64,000 nt of DNA, taken from contig OV050030.1 of NCBI GenBank assembly GCA_920105625.2, positions 181,912,315-181,976,314 on the forward strand, in the 5' to 3' direction. This document shows, piece by piece, positions 10,941-21,769 of the stretch. The notes under the pieces were generated by a model. That model was not told where the DNA came from, made no database searches, and was given only the letters and a program-made list of their open reading frames with translations. The first letter of the stretch is position 1. Every line of letters begins with the position of its first letter. The DNA is from Clusia tigrina. Its lineage: Eukaryota; Arthropoda; Insecta; Diptera; Clusiidae. Position numbers and translations under genes: made by a program.

Positions 10941-11592
10941 CCTTCACCATTCCATGGCTGCCTCAGCAGCCCTGATCCTCCACCTGACTCAAAAAGGAGA
11001 GGAACTCATACTGGTCCAAGAACCTTGGGTCGTAAATGACCAGGTTCGCGGACTCACTTCAAGCGGATACCGCACAGTATTTGTGCAGGATCGAGGTAAA
11101 CCCAGAGCCTGTATTCTTGTTAAGAACAATATTAACGATCTTCTTCTTCACAGGTTCAGCGACAAGGATAATGTAGCGATGGTTATTTCCACCAACACCA
11201 TGGCTATATGGATCGTCAGCAGCTACATGGCGCACGACCACGGGCTGACGCCGCCTCCGGATGATTTAAGGCTGCTGGTAGAGGAGGCTAATAGAAAGCG
11301 CATCCCGGTATTCACCGGGGCCGATGCCAATGCCCATCACGAGGTGTGGGGCAGCACGGATACCAACGAGCGGGGTGAGTCACTCTTTGATTTTATTCTT
11401 ACTAACGACATAGGAATTACTAACAGGGGGAGAGAGCCAACCTTCATTACCTCAAATAGAAGGGAGGTTCAAGATCTAACTCTTGGTAATAATCACTCGT
11501 CTCACCTTATTTCGAGCTGGCGCGTTTTCAGGAATGCTCCTTCTCGGACCACTGTTACATCTGTTTTAGAATTGCGATCTCAGATACGTTAG
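10918..11592 (+). pseudogene. LOA-like ORF2: APE-type endonuclease
   Basis: The endonuclease that nicks target DNA is seen from LQINLHHSMAASA (first catalytic Asn) through LVQEPW (Glu) and GADANAHHEVWGS (Asp and Asn) to EVQDLTL. The terminal SDH motif lies in another frame at about 11545-11555, so a frameshift occurs just before it. The start overlaps the end of ORF1. Confidence 0.85.
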
Positions 11593-12525
11593 ATACGGCA
11601 GAGCGCAAAAGACACACTAACAGGAAAAAACTGACTGGATACGATTCCAGACCATTATGGAGTCGGGCCTGCAGTCGACTCCTCCCACGATCAATAATCA
11701 CCTCGATATAGATCGAGCGGTTGAAACCATTACAGCACTATTTAACTCTGCTGCCAAATCAGCCTGCAACTTCCCGAAACCAAGAGGAAAACCAAAACCC
11801 CCTTGGTGGAATTCGGAAATTGCTGAGCTACGAAAAGTATGTCGCAAGCTCTTCAACAGAGCCAAAGCCACAAATGACTGGCTCCCTTTCAAAGACAAAC
11901 AAAGGGAACTCAAGTATATGGTTAGGAGATCCAAACGTCTTGGCGAGACTTCTGTGGCAACATAGAAAGCTCGTCCGAGACAAGTAGACTCCGGAGGATT
12001 CTCAATACCACCCCTCGGGCTCTGGAATGTATTCAGAGATCGGACGGTACCTGGACCGACTCTGAAACCGACACTTTGGACGCCCTAATAGAAACACACT
12101 TCCCGGGGAATGAAATCTTTGTGGATTGCAGGTCTTTTAACACCAACCACTCTTTAAGTCACTCAACCCAATTCCAAATGACCAACACGCATATTCAGTG
12201 GGCCATCAACAGCTTGAAGCCTTTTAAATCTCCCGGGCCTGATGGTATCATTCCCGCGGACATTCAGCACACTGCAAGTGCGGTTGCGCCCTGGCTACTG
12301 CATATTTATAATGCATGCCTAAGATGGTCGTACATTCCCATAAGTTGGAGAGAAGCTCGAGTAGTTTTCATCCCTAAAGCGGGAAAGTCGACCCACACCA
12401 AGCCTAAGGACTATAGGCCTATTAGCCTGTCCTCCTTTCTTTTGAAAACACTGGAAAGGGTCCTTGACATACAAATCAGGAGCTCTATTAATTCCACGTG
12501 CATTTCCAAATCACAACATGCCTAA
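11593..12525 (+). pseudogene. LOA-like ORF2: linker and RT fingers
   Basis: After the endonuclease the frame changes again. The linker motif PKPPWWNSEIAELRK is at 11790-11840. RT fingers are read at 12076-12525 with LKPFKSPGPDGIIPADIQ, WREARVVFIPKAGK and KDYRPISLSSFLLKTLERV. The coding then ends in SKSQHA at about 12522. Confidence 0.85.
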
Positions 12526-13855
12526 TCATAAATATCTGTCAACACTATCAGAAAAGCTAAGCTACACTCTTAGCATTCTGTCCCAATGGTGTCTTGAAGT
12601 TGGCCTAGATGTCAACCCTTCCAAAACTGAGGTCATGCTCTTCACCAGGAAGCACAAAATACCAAGTTTTGACTTATCCAAACTCAATGGGAATTCGCTT
12701 AGCCTAAGCAATAGCGTCAAGTATCTAGGTCTGGTCCTGGACCCTAGCGCTCTCTTTGCATTCCTACATTGGTTGCATACTAAGCTTCTAGTCAGGCAAC
12801 AAGAAAAATGCTAGGCAACCAGACTCAATGCTATATCTCGCTGGACTAGGTTTAATCTGGGCCATGCCAATATTCTAATGCAGGACACGCCCGTACAGAC
12901 GAACGTTGACTATAAGTACTCTACACCTAATCTAAACCACGGGTTCGACACTTACATTCCTAGTAGAGAGGAATGGTCCAACAATTTAGTGGTCACTGGC
13001 AATTCCATTGACATATATACGGATGGTTCCAAACTGGAGAATAAGGTCGGTTGCGGCATCTTCTCCAGAAAACTTGGCATCAAGCTCTCCTATCGTCTCC
13101 CTGACCATTGCAGCGTCTTTCAGGCGGAAGTAATGGCAATATTTCAAGCGTCCAAGTGGCTTATTCGAAATGAAGTATGCGATGTGATGATACGCATATT
13201 CACGGACAGTCAGGCGGCAGTCAAATCACTGGCTGGTGTATTCACTACCTCTAAGCTTGTACTCGATTGCCGCTCCTCCCTGAACGTCGTCTCAGGTAAC
13301 TCACAAGTTCACATATGCTGGGTGCCTGGACATAGCGACATTCAAGGTAACTGCGAGGCCGATGAATTGGCCAAAATAGGTACTCTGCTCCCTGACATCT
13401 CCCCCTCCTTTGATGTAGGTGTCCCACTGGCCACGGTCAAATGGGCCATAAAACGTGACTACCTCGAGGCAGCTAAAAAAGCCTGGGTAAATGAACATAC
13501 CTGTAGTGTTGCCAGACAAACCTGGAGCACTATCGACATTAGGCGTACTAGTCAGCTACTCAATATTAGCAGGAACTCCATCGGCACTATAATAAATGTG
13601 CTCACGGGACACTGTCTGATCGGGAAACATGCTGAAAGATTAGCACTGCCCCATAATGACTTCTGTCGCAGCTGTGGCTCTGAGGAGGAGGAAGAAACAG
13701 TACTTCATCTCATGTGTCAGTGCCCACCTCTGGCCAGGCGTAGATTAAAATTCCAAGGCTCACCTTTCTTCAATTTCTTAACCGAACTATCTTCCATCAA
13801 CATCAAGGACATAGCCAGGTTCATTTCGGAATCACTGTGGTTCCCAAAATTCTAG
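12526..13855 (+). pseudogene. LOA-like ORF2: RT thumb, RNase H and C-terminal zinc motif
   Basis: Just after SKSQHA the sequence jumps to the segment following the RT catalytic box (LSYTLSILSQWCLEVGLDVNPSKTEVM). The RT palm with its YADD-type motif is absent. The next open frame, 12878-13855, has RNase H with its acidic residues in IYTDGS, FQAEVMAI, FTDSQAA and GNCEADELAK. It ends with a Cys/His cluster (CRSCGSEEEEETVLHLMCQCP) typical of LINE C-termini. This last frame is 325 codons without a stop. Confidence 0.85.
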
Positions 13856-13957
13856 ACGGGGGAGTCGCGTCGTCTCAGTGTGGTACCACAACGAGCCATT
13901 CTATGTGCTTAAGTGTGCTTTTTGCGACAAAGGCTGCCACTCCTACCTACCTACCTA

Positions 13958-14840
13958 AGTAATAGTTTGTGCAGGTTTGGATTGAATACGCTCTTTTTGC
14001 CAATGCCAAAAGAACTTCTTTTATTTATTTGTTTCTTAAATTTTCTCTATTTTTCCATCATTTTATTTATGTATATAATTAATTATTTATTTTGTTATTG
14101 TTATGTATTTATTTTTTTCAACCTTCCTGTAAGTTCTGCAGGGGTAATTCGCTTCAATCTTCTTGGAGTTGCACCCTCCGTGTCTGCTGCACTACGCAGT
14201 TCCAGGTTTTGATGGCCTCTCAGTCGGTGTATATGTTTGGGGCTGCATTTTGTGATTGTGACCTTGATGGTTTCAATGTGTAGGTCACGGTGTATTACCT
14301 CGTTCGGGATATACCATTCAGCATTTGTAATTGTTCGTAGTATTCTTGACTGCATTCCTTGTATTAAATTTAAGTTTGATATGCTAGCTGTGCCCCATAT
14401 CTCGATTCCATATTTCCAGATAGGCGCTATTATTGTCTTGTATATTATTAGTTTGTTGTAGGGAGATAGTCTAGATGCTCGTCCAAGTAGCCAGCTTAAT
14501 TGTCGGTACTTATTTTTTGTATCGTTTCGCTTGATAATGATGTGCTGCTTCCAAGTCAATTTTTCGTCTATGGTTATTCCAAGATATTTTGCAGCAGAGT
14601 GAGTTTTTATTTTTTTCTCCTTTATAGCAAGGCTGCATTTTGTCGATTTTCTGTTTGTATATACAACTTGTACAGTTTTATCTTTATTTATCTCTATTCC
14701 CCATAAGTCACACCATGCTACTACATTGTCCAATATATGTTGGATTGCATTTGTTGCCTTTTTTTCGTCATTGTGTGATGCCATTAAAACTGTGTCGTCT
14801 GCGAATGTTGCTATCATCGCATTGCTTTTCGTTGGAATTG
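13958..14840 (-). pseudogene. Jockey-like LINE: RT C-terminal half and 3' UTR
   Basis: On the minus strand from 14840 downward one long frame reads ATFADDTVLMASHND, the RT catalytic FADD box, then AKYLGITIDEKLTWKQH, LYK-like IIYKTIIAPIWKYGIEIWG and a C-terminal tail ending near 14130. The low-complexity T-rich stretch below 14100 would be the 3' UTR. The first half of the same RT lies at 16581-16987; a LOA-like copy separates the two. The FADD box and thumb are intact here. Confidence 0.85.
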
Positions 14841-16580
14841 GTAGGTAGGTAGGTAGGTAGGAGTGGCCGCCTAGTTTGCCAAAAGCGCACTTGAGCACAC
14901 ATAATGGCATATTGTGATACCACGTTGTGGCGTCGTTCAAGCACTGACTAAAAAAGTTCCTATACTTGGGATGGTGATAGTCAGCGCAAGGACAGAGCCT
15001 GGAAAGGCACGACTCCCCCGTCATGTTTCAGGAAACCATCCTGATATTTTGATGAACCTGGCTATGTCCCTAATATTAATGGATGACAGCTCTGTCAGGC
15101 TTGTAAGAAATGGGGCACCAAAGGTGCGAATTCTTCTTCTGCTCAAGGATGGGCAGTGGCATAAGAGGTGGAAAACCGTCTCGTCCTCCTCCTCGAAGCC
15201 ACAGTCTCGTCAAAAATCATTTGAGGGTAGGCCCAGTCTTTCTGCGTGCTGTCCCATTATGCAGTGGCCGGGCAAAACCGACACAGTTGTCGACAGTGAT
15301 ACGCGATCAAGTCGAAGAAGTTGATTGGTTCTGTTTTTGTCCATTCTTGCCCAAGTTAGTCCAGCCGTGTGGCAGGATTCCTCGTTAGCCCAGGATTTGT
15401 AGGCGTCAGCCAGATATTTCCATTTGATTTCGAGCTTGGCTGTTGCCAGTGGAATGCCGATGTTTACAGAGGGGTGAATGTCGTGCATTAGCGTGCCTGC
15501 CTTGGCAAGCTCATCCGTCTCGCAGTTTCCCGGGATTTCGCTGTGGACGGGAACCCAGACTAGGTGCACCTGAGAGTAACTTGCGAGCTCATTTAAAGAT
15601 GTTCGACATGCATGAACTAGTCTTGATGTGGCCGTGGAGCCAAAAAGAGATTTAATGGCGGCCTGGCTATCTGAGAAGATAGATACGTCAACTGCGCCGA
15701 TATCACTACTCAGCATCCATTGGGCTGCGTGGTAAATGGCCATGACGTCAGCTTGAAAAACGCTGCAATGGTCTGGGAGACGTAGGGAGATGTTTAAGTC
15801 CAGCTTGTCGTAATAAATACCGCTGCCGACTCTACCTCCAAGCTTGGAACCGTCGGTGTAGATTTCGACTGTTTCACCGACGATTCGGTTTTCTGAGGTC
15901 CAGTCACTTCGACTTGGAATATTGAGATCGAATTCCCTGTTCAAATCGGGATAGACCGACATATAATCGATAAAGTTGGGGACAGGTGGATCCTGATTCA
16001 GAATTGAAGCATGGCCTGTCAGGGTTATGCGCCAGTGGGTAAGAGCATTAAGTCTTATCGCGCCAGTGATCAGTAGAGCAATGGATCTTCTGATTTTATC
16101 AAGGGGTTTGATATTACAGGCTTTTTCGAGAGCTTGCCACCAGAAGACCGACACGTATAACTGGTTTGGTTCAACGATGGCCGTGTAGAGCCAGAGCACG
16201 ACTCGAGGACGAAGTCCCCATCGTGCACCAACTGCCCTTTTACAGCAGTATATAGCGCATGTTGCCTTACATGCCCTCTCAGCTAGATTGGCTTTCCAAT
16301 TAAGCTTTGGGTCGAGAATCAGGCCTAAGTACTTAACGTGTGTGCTCAAAGAGAGCGGAGTGCCGTTTAGACTTGGCATTGTAAACTTTGGAATTTTGTA
16401 CTTCCTAGTGAAAAGCATAGTCTCTGTTTTGGATGGGTTAACCCCAAGTTCGAATTCGCGACACCAGTTCGACACAATAGAGAGTGAATAGTTAAGTTTT
16501 TCGGAAGGTGTTTGGGGGATTTTGCCGGATGCCGCGATTGCTATTTCGTCCGCATAGGCTATCAATTTGCGTCCAGTATA
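14841..16580 (-). mobile_element. LOA-like LINE, 5'-truncated, inserted into jockey-like RT
   Basis: Minus-strand sequence starts in mid-RT (YADEIAIAASG at about 16550) and runs through the thumb, RNase H (IYTDGSKLGGRVGSGIYYD, FSDSQAA, GNCETDELAK) and 3' UTR to a (ctac)n tail at 14841-14862. It resembles the plus-strand LOA element at 9050-13957 in protein and 3' UTR. 5' truncation and a simple tail are marks of target-primed reverse transcription. The open frame at 15210-16592 is long, but the RNase H block WVPVH replaces WVPGH. Only a few bases (aat) are shared at the two junctions. Confidence 0.85.
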
Positions 16581-16987
16581 TTCCAATCTCACCAGTAGTG
16601 TGTATATCTGCTGTGAATATTAAGTATAGTAGAGGTCCTAATACGCTGCCTTGTGGTACTCCAGCTGTCATTGGTAGGATGTTTGAGCAATCCGCGTCAT
16701 ATTTTATGTAGAATTGTCGTTCGCTTATATAGCTCTTTAAAATGTCACAATAATTTTGTGGAAATATTCGCTTAAGTTTATATAGAAGTCCTTTGTGCCA
16801 CACCTTGTCGAATGCTTTTGCAATATTCAAGTATACATCTACGCAGTACTTTTTGTTGTCTATACTTTCAAGGATTTTGTTTACAACCCTGTGGACCTGT
16901 TGCACAGTTGAGTGTTGTCTTCTAAATCCAAACTGATGGCTGGGTATTAAATTTTTTGTTGTTAAGATTGGCTCTAATCTGTCCTGT
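16581..16987 (-). pseudogene. Jockey-like LINE: RT fingers and palm
   Basis: Minus-strand reading gives QDRLEPILTTKNLIPSHQFG, then CVDVYLNIAKAFDKVWH, the TAGVPQGSVLGPLLY motif and FTADIHTTGEIGI. Here it is cut by the LOA-like insertion two motifs before FADD. At its other end, near 16987, it is joined abruptly to the tandem repeats, so its 5' part is missing. Confidence 0.85.
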
Positions 16988-17796
16988 TGAATGTTGCAAA
17001 CTTTGATAGGTATAGGACGCACCGTACAGAAGTTAGGGCCATTTGAAATTTTATCAGTGTTTTATTTTGGGACTCAATAGTAGCATGGCTATGAGCGATA
17101 GCTTAAATTTATAAGAGGCACGAGTACTTTATTGTCACAATATTTCAAGGTCTTATTACGCTCCAGTAAAAATTTACAAGCATTTGAAAATTGCAAACTT
17201 TGATAGGTGTAGGACGCACCACACAGAAGTTAGGGCCATTTGAAGTTTTTTCAGTATTTGATATGGGACTCAAGTGCAGCATAGCTATGAGCGATAATTT
17301 AAATTGATAAGAGTCACGAGTACTTTATTGTCACAAAATTTAAAGATTTTATAACGCGCCAGTAAAAAGTTAAAAGCATTTGATTGTTGCAAACTTTGAT
17401 AGGTATAGGACGCACCATATAGAAATTAGGGACATTTGAAGTTTTGGCAGCGTTCAATTTGGGACTCAACGGTATCATAGCTATGAGCGATAACTTATAT
17501 TTATAAGAGACACGAGTACTTTATTGTCACAAAATTTCAAGGTTTTATGGCGCTCCAGTAAAAAGTTACAAGCTTTTGAATGTTGCAAACTTAATGTAGG
17601 TATAGGACGCACCGTACAGAAGTTAGGGTCATTTGAAGTTTTAGCAGTGTTTGATTTGGGACTCAAAGGTAGCATAGCTATGAGCGATAGCTTAAATGGA
17701 TAAGAGGCTCGAGTACTTTATTGTCACAGAATTTCAAGATTTTATGACGCTCCAGTAAATAGTTACAAGCATTTGAATGTTGCTAACTTTGATATA
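16988..17796. repeat. Tandem repeat array, four units of 196-197 bp
   Basis: The start gcaaactt recurs at 16996, 17193, 17389 and 17585, with a partial fifth at 17782. Units share ggacgcacc, agttagggcc, ctatgagcgata, cacgagtactttattgtcac and gctccagtaaa, with scattered substitutions. No coding potential is seen. The array lies between a broken LINE and a mariner element. It may be a satellite or a tandem block inside another transposon. Confidence 0.95.
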
Positions 17797-18679
17797 CGAG
17801 GTGTGATCAAAAAATAACCGTTATTTTCACCTTTTCGTAGTTACGTATGATCGATGTTCGCATTTTTTTTCTGTTATGTTGGTACACATGTCTGTTATAT
17901 ATGTTGGCAATACCAAACATTTTGGATTGTCAGTTTGTTTTTGACAGATAAAAAGGTTAGTCGTGTTTTGGTGTGCTCTTCGATTTTGTACTATTCGAAA
18001 AAATGGATCAAAGAAACTGTATTCAGTTTTGTGTAAAAAATGAAATTAAATGCGCAAGGACATTTGAAATGTTGACTGTGGCCTTTGGCGAGTCTACTAT
18101 GAGCAGAACACAAGTTCAATTGTGGTATAACCGGTTTAAGGAAGGCCGAGAAGATGTCAATGACGAAGCCCGTCCTGGCCGCCCGAGCACGTCAACAACC
18201 GATGAAAACATTGACGAAGTGAAAAAAATGATTTTGGATAATCGTCGATTCACTATCAGAGAGGTTGCTGATGATGTTGGCATATCGTTCGGCTCATGCC
18301 AAGCAATTTTTACGGATGTTTTAGGCATGAAACGAATATTGTTCCAAAATTGCTAAATTTTGAGCAAAAACAACGTCGCATGGACATCGCTCAGGAGCTG
18401 TTTTTGGCCAAAAACAAAACCGTTATCATGCCCCCGCTAACTTTTTCCTCTTTCCAAAACTGAAGACACCGATGAAAGGAAAGCGTTTTGCTACGATTGA
18501 GGAGATAAAAAAAATCGAAACAGGAGCTGCTGACGATACCAAAAAAAGCGTTTCAGAAGTGTTTCGAGGATTGAAAAAAATGCTGGCATAAGTGTATTAT
18601 ATCTGAGGGGAATTACTTTAAAGAGGACAAGATAGTTGTTGATGAATAAATAAATACTTTATTTTTTGATCACACCTCG
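17797..18679 (+). mobile_element. Mariner element with internal deletion
   Basis: Inverted terminal repeats begin cgaggtgtgatcaaaaaata on the left and match the reverse complement on the right, ending at 18679. TA flanks both ends, as expected for Tc1/mariner. At 883 bp it is about 400 bp shorter than typical mariners. The missing part lies inside the transposase. Intact ends mean it could in principle have been moved by a related transposase. Confidence 0.93.
18003..18649 (+). pseudogene. Mariner transposase, catalytic core deleted
   Basis: The N-terminal DNA-binding part is well kept: MDQRNCIQFCVKNEIKCART, a helix-turn-helix with TMSRTQVQLWYNRFKEGRED, and the GRPSTS linker to about 18330. 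The frame then shifts (LNFEQKQRRMDIAQEL) and at about 18400 jumps to the C-terminal segment with NKTVIMPP. All three catalytic acidic residues (D,D34D) fall in the missing stretch. The C-terminal end with WHKCIISEGNYF is present up to the stop at 18647-18649. Confidence 0.9.
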
Positions 18680-18704
18680 TATACTCGTATACTCGTATAT
18701 ACTC

Positions 18705-18789
<85 letters not shown>

Positions 18790-18796
18790 TATATAA

Positions 18797-18865
<69 letters not shown>

Positions 18866-18868
18866 TAT
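18680..18868. repeat. TA microsatellite with atactcgt prefix
   Basis: Four degenerate copies of tatactcg lead into about 150 bp of nearly pure TA, interrupted by three ataaat and one atac variants. It starts right at the mariner end. Such tracts are prone to sequencing and assembly error. Confidence 0.95.
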
Positions 18869-20813
18869 GGTATTTTCCGAGGATCTGTAGCCCAGAATGT
18901 TGGATGCCAAGAGGATATAAAGTCAAGCTTAGTTCCACGTCTCATAATAGCAGAAAATAATTATTTCATTCAGATCACCGCACGCAACACATACTGATAG
19001 TAGGGTACAATATGTTTTTGTTTGCCAATATTCCTGGCAATTGGAAGTTTTCACTATTGACAAGTATCGCATATCACTAATTAGGTGAGTGCCAATATAT
19101 TTTAATTTATATGATCTTCTTTAAGCTCTACGTGAACTTGCTTTGCTTCAAATCTCCCGTATTCTTAAGCCTCCTTGATTTGCTCCAGATCAACACCAGA
19201 TTCCATGCCTTTAATAACAACCACCAGCCCCTTATTACTCTTTAGTTTGTATGTTTAGTAACTTTTAGACTTTACGACACTACTGCCCGGTAGTTGCAAT
19301 CATCATAATTTCGTATTTTGGTTTCCGCTATATTACCTTTCATTAAAGGAATAATATGGAAATTGTTACTACCAATTAGATGGGTCCTACTTTGCACAAA
19401 TGCGCTGGAGCCGCGATCACGTAAATTTATAGGTAGAGGCTTAAGAGTTTTATCGATTGCTGATTTTTGTGCTTCAGAATCTGAAGAATCAGTTGTCGAT
19501 AATATTGAAAGTTATTTTGTTGATTGTAATTCTTTGTCTTGGGCATTTTTGCTGCTTGCTTAGCCAGCTTAGATTGGAGGCTTAGTTTACGGTTTACATG
19601 CATGTAGCGACAATTCCTGTCTGAAGGGCTGCCTTAGCTGCTATTTTCTCACACGAAGGAGTGGCAGCCCTCTTCGTTGCTGTAATTCAAATTGCATCTT
19701 CTTCTTTCATAGCCTATGTGGTGTGAATGGGACAACCGCGAGAAATGCCTGGAAAGCCAGGACTGGTTGTTAACATAGTCACAAGGGTCTTTTCTTTCGA
19801 AAGGGAGGGGAACATTCGTAAAACACGTACATACTTGATCTCGAGATGCTGCTAGAAGAGAGCGTCACAGATAATGTTGACGGAACTGGCGCCAGCTCCT
19901 TTATATTTTGTGAGTTCATGCGCCATATTGGAGAGCACGCCGGCTGGGAGGGTAATACGTTCATCCTTTGTCAGCTATGGAACGGTTCTAATACAAATTC
20001 AAATTTAAATTAAAGTTTACTTTAAATTTCATTGGTTTGTTCACACTTATTTTTCACCAACTGCTTCTTTTAATAGTGTTTTATGCGTCTCTTCGCTAGT
20101 TGAATATATAAATAATCGAATATTATACTGCAAGATATCAACAAAGTGAGGAGCCAACAAACATATATGCGCAATCTACACTGATCTACAATGAAATGCG
20201 TATTCATTTTGGGAATTGTACCAAAAACCTGCAATAAGATGATGGTAAAGAGTTCAACAATGCATTTCAAAATGTGATGAAACGTTATACAATTTAATAT
20301 TACTCACGCAGTCTCAAATCATCTCCCTTAGAGTACGTTTGGCTATTTTCTCTCTCGATTTTGATTTGGTCCATACGACACAGACATGTGCGTGAACTTT
20401 AAATTTCTCAAACCAGAAAACAAACAAAGCGTATACGTTTAATTGTGCACGTCTGAAACGAAACTTAGGTATAAAAATTTTTTCTGCAAGTGCCACAAAA
20501 TCAATTTTCTTCCAAAGAAATTAAAAAAGGTCTGTCTCGTCTGTTTTTTTTCTCCAGAAATTTAAAAAAAACCAAAAAGATACAAGCAGAAGTTGCCAAA
20601 ATAAACAAAAAAATCGTTCGACGGTTGAAAATTTCCGCCGGCAACTATGCGAATTGCGCAGTATTCTTTATTTTGATTTGGCATTTTTGTTTTGTTTTGT
20701 TTTTCAGCCGCAATCATAGATTGCCTGATAGTGTGAACCTCTTGATATGAGCATACACACTTTTCGCCGTTGTTGTGAATTTTGTGCAGGTTTGTGTATA
20801 TTTATCATCACCG
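18869..20813. other. No recognisable gene
   Basis: About 1.9 kb without a convincing coding region. Short open stretches occur on both strands but show no family motif. The block 19560-19960 is less AT-rich and contains repeated short words around ctttcgaaaggg, without assignable function. Confidence 0.6.
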
Positions 20814-20841
20814 CACAGTGCTCCTTTTATGGACAAAAACC
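20814..20841 (+). other. 12-RSS-like terminal signal
   Basis: Heptamer cacagtg (20814-20820), 12-nt spacer (20821-20832) and nonamer acaaaaacc (20833-20841) match the vertebrate V(D)J recombination signal consensus exactly. A match this good is very unlikely by chance in 64 kb. In an insect it most likely marks a Transib-type transposon end. The five bases before it (caccg) are GC-rich, as Transib target sites tend to be. Confidence 0.7.
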
Positions 20842-21769
20842 AAAAAAGTAAGTGTATCAGAATATTAAGTTTTTGGTATCATTGGAAAGATAAAACTCTA
20901 ATTAAGAGAAAACTACAACTTTAAAAAAAAAAAATAATTTTCCCGCTTTATACAGCATTTCAAAGCTAAGAGATTTTGCATAAAACTTTTTAGTGGAGAA
21001 TATACCGTGTTTGACTAGCTGGGAACTTTTTTTGATTAAAGACCCTTTTCTAACTGTAATTATTTAAATTTATGATTTTTACAAAGATTAAATATGTCAA
21101 ATTTAGAACCAATAAGTTTTTTTGAAAAGAAATGTGAAATAAAAATTTTACAGTGTATTAATGCCGCAAGTTGTTGTTCATGCAAAATCTAGAAAATTGA
21201 CAATTCTTAGGAGACCAAAAAAAAAAAGCTCCATAAAGTTCCTACAGTTTTTTTCTCTTTTATGTCACATTAGGCCTTCTACTAACAGCAGAAAGTAAAA
21301 CCTTCCCCGCTTTTCTCCGCCTTTTTGAAATTTTCTTTTTTTAAATAAGTTCCAAAATGCATATTTCAGTATATTGCCTGCTTTGATATTATTGTACAAT
21401 TACACTAGCCTGCAAGATTTCGCGATGGGACCAAAGTATTTGTCGCTTATAGATTTTTGGATGCTAAATTCGAATTCCACTCATATTTGCTCCATCATGT
21501 AAGGTTTTAGAGGAATTTGATCAAAAGTTCAAAAACCACCTATTTGATACTATTCACTAAGGTATTATAGGAGCGTGCTTCTCTACTATAAACTATTCAG
21601 TTATTAGTTTTATGCGGTTAATTGGTGCTGATATTTTCTTTTTAAATAAGTTAAAAAACTCTTCTGCAATATAATTTCGATAAAAACACCTATTTTTTGA
21701 CCAAGTCAAGCAAAGTTTTGGCACAACTAATGACGGAAACACTGCTCGCCGCTTTCTTCACCTATTGAC

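Larger units (their letters stand above)
9050..13957 (+). mobile_element. LOA-like LINE (I superfamily) with RNase H, nearly full length
   Basis: Two overlapping ORFs (gag-like ORF1, then endonuclease-RT-RNase H ORF2) lie in a GC-richer block than the surroundings and end in a short (ctac)n tail at 13941-13957. The RNase H domain at the ORF2 end and the DUF4780-like ORF1 point to the LOA group. The RT core is deleted and several stops are present, so it is inactive. The 5' end is uncertain; a c-run at 9097-9107 lies in the presumed 5' UTR. A second, shorter copy of a related element sits at 14841-16580 on the other strand. Confidence 0.85.

Noticed and set aside
18618..18945. Overlapping open frames of alternating Ile-Tyr on both strands
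   Set aside because: They are translations of the TA microsatellite, not genes.
20490..20750. Basic 86-codon open frame before the RSS-like end
   Set aside because: It is Lys-rich, has no motif and lies in A-rich sequence; it is likely chance.
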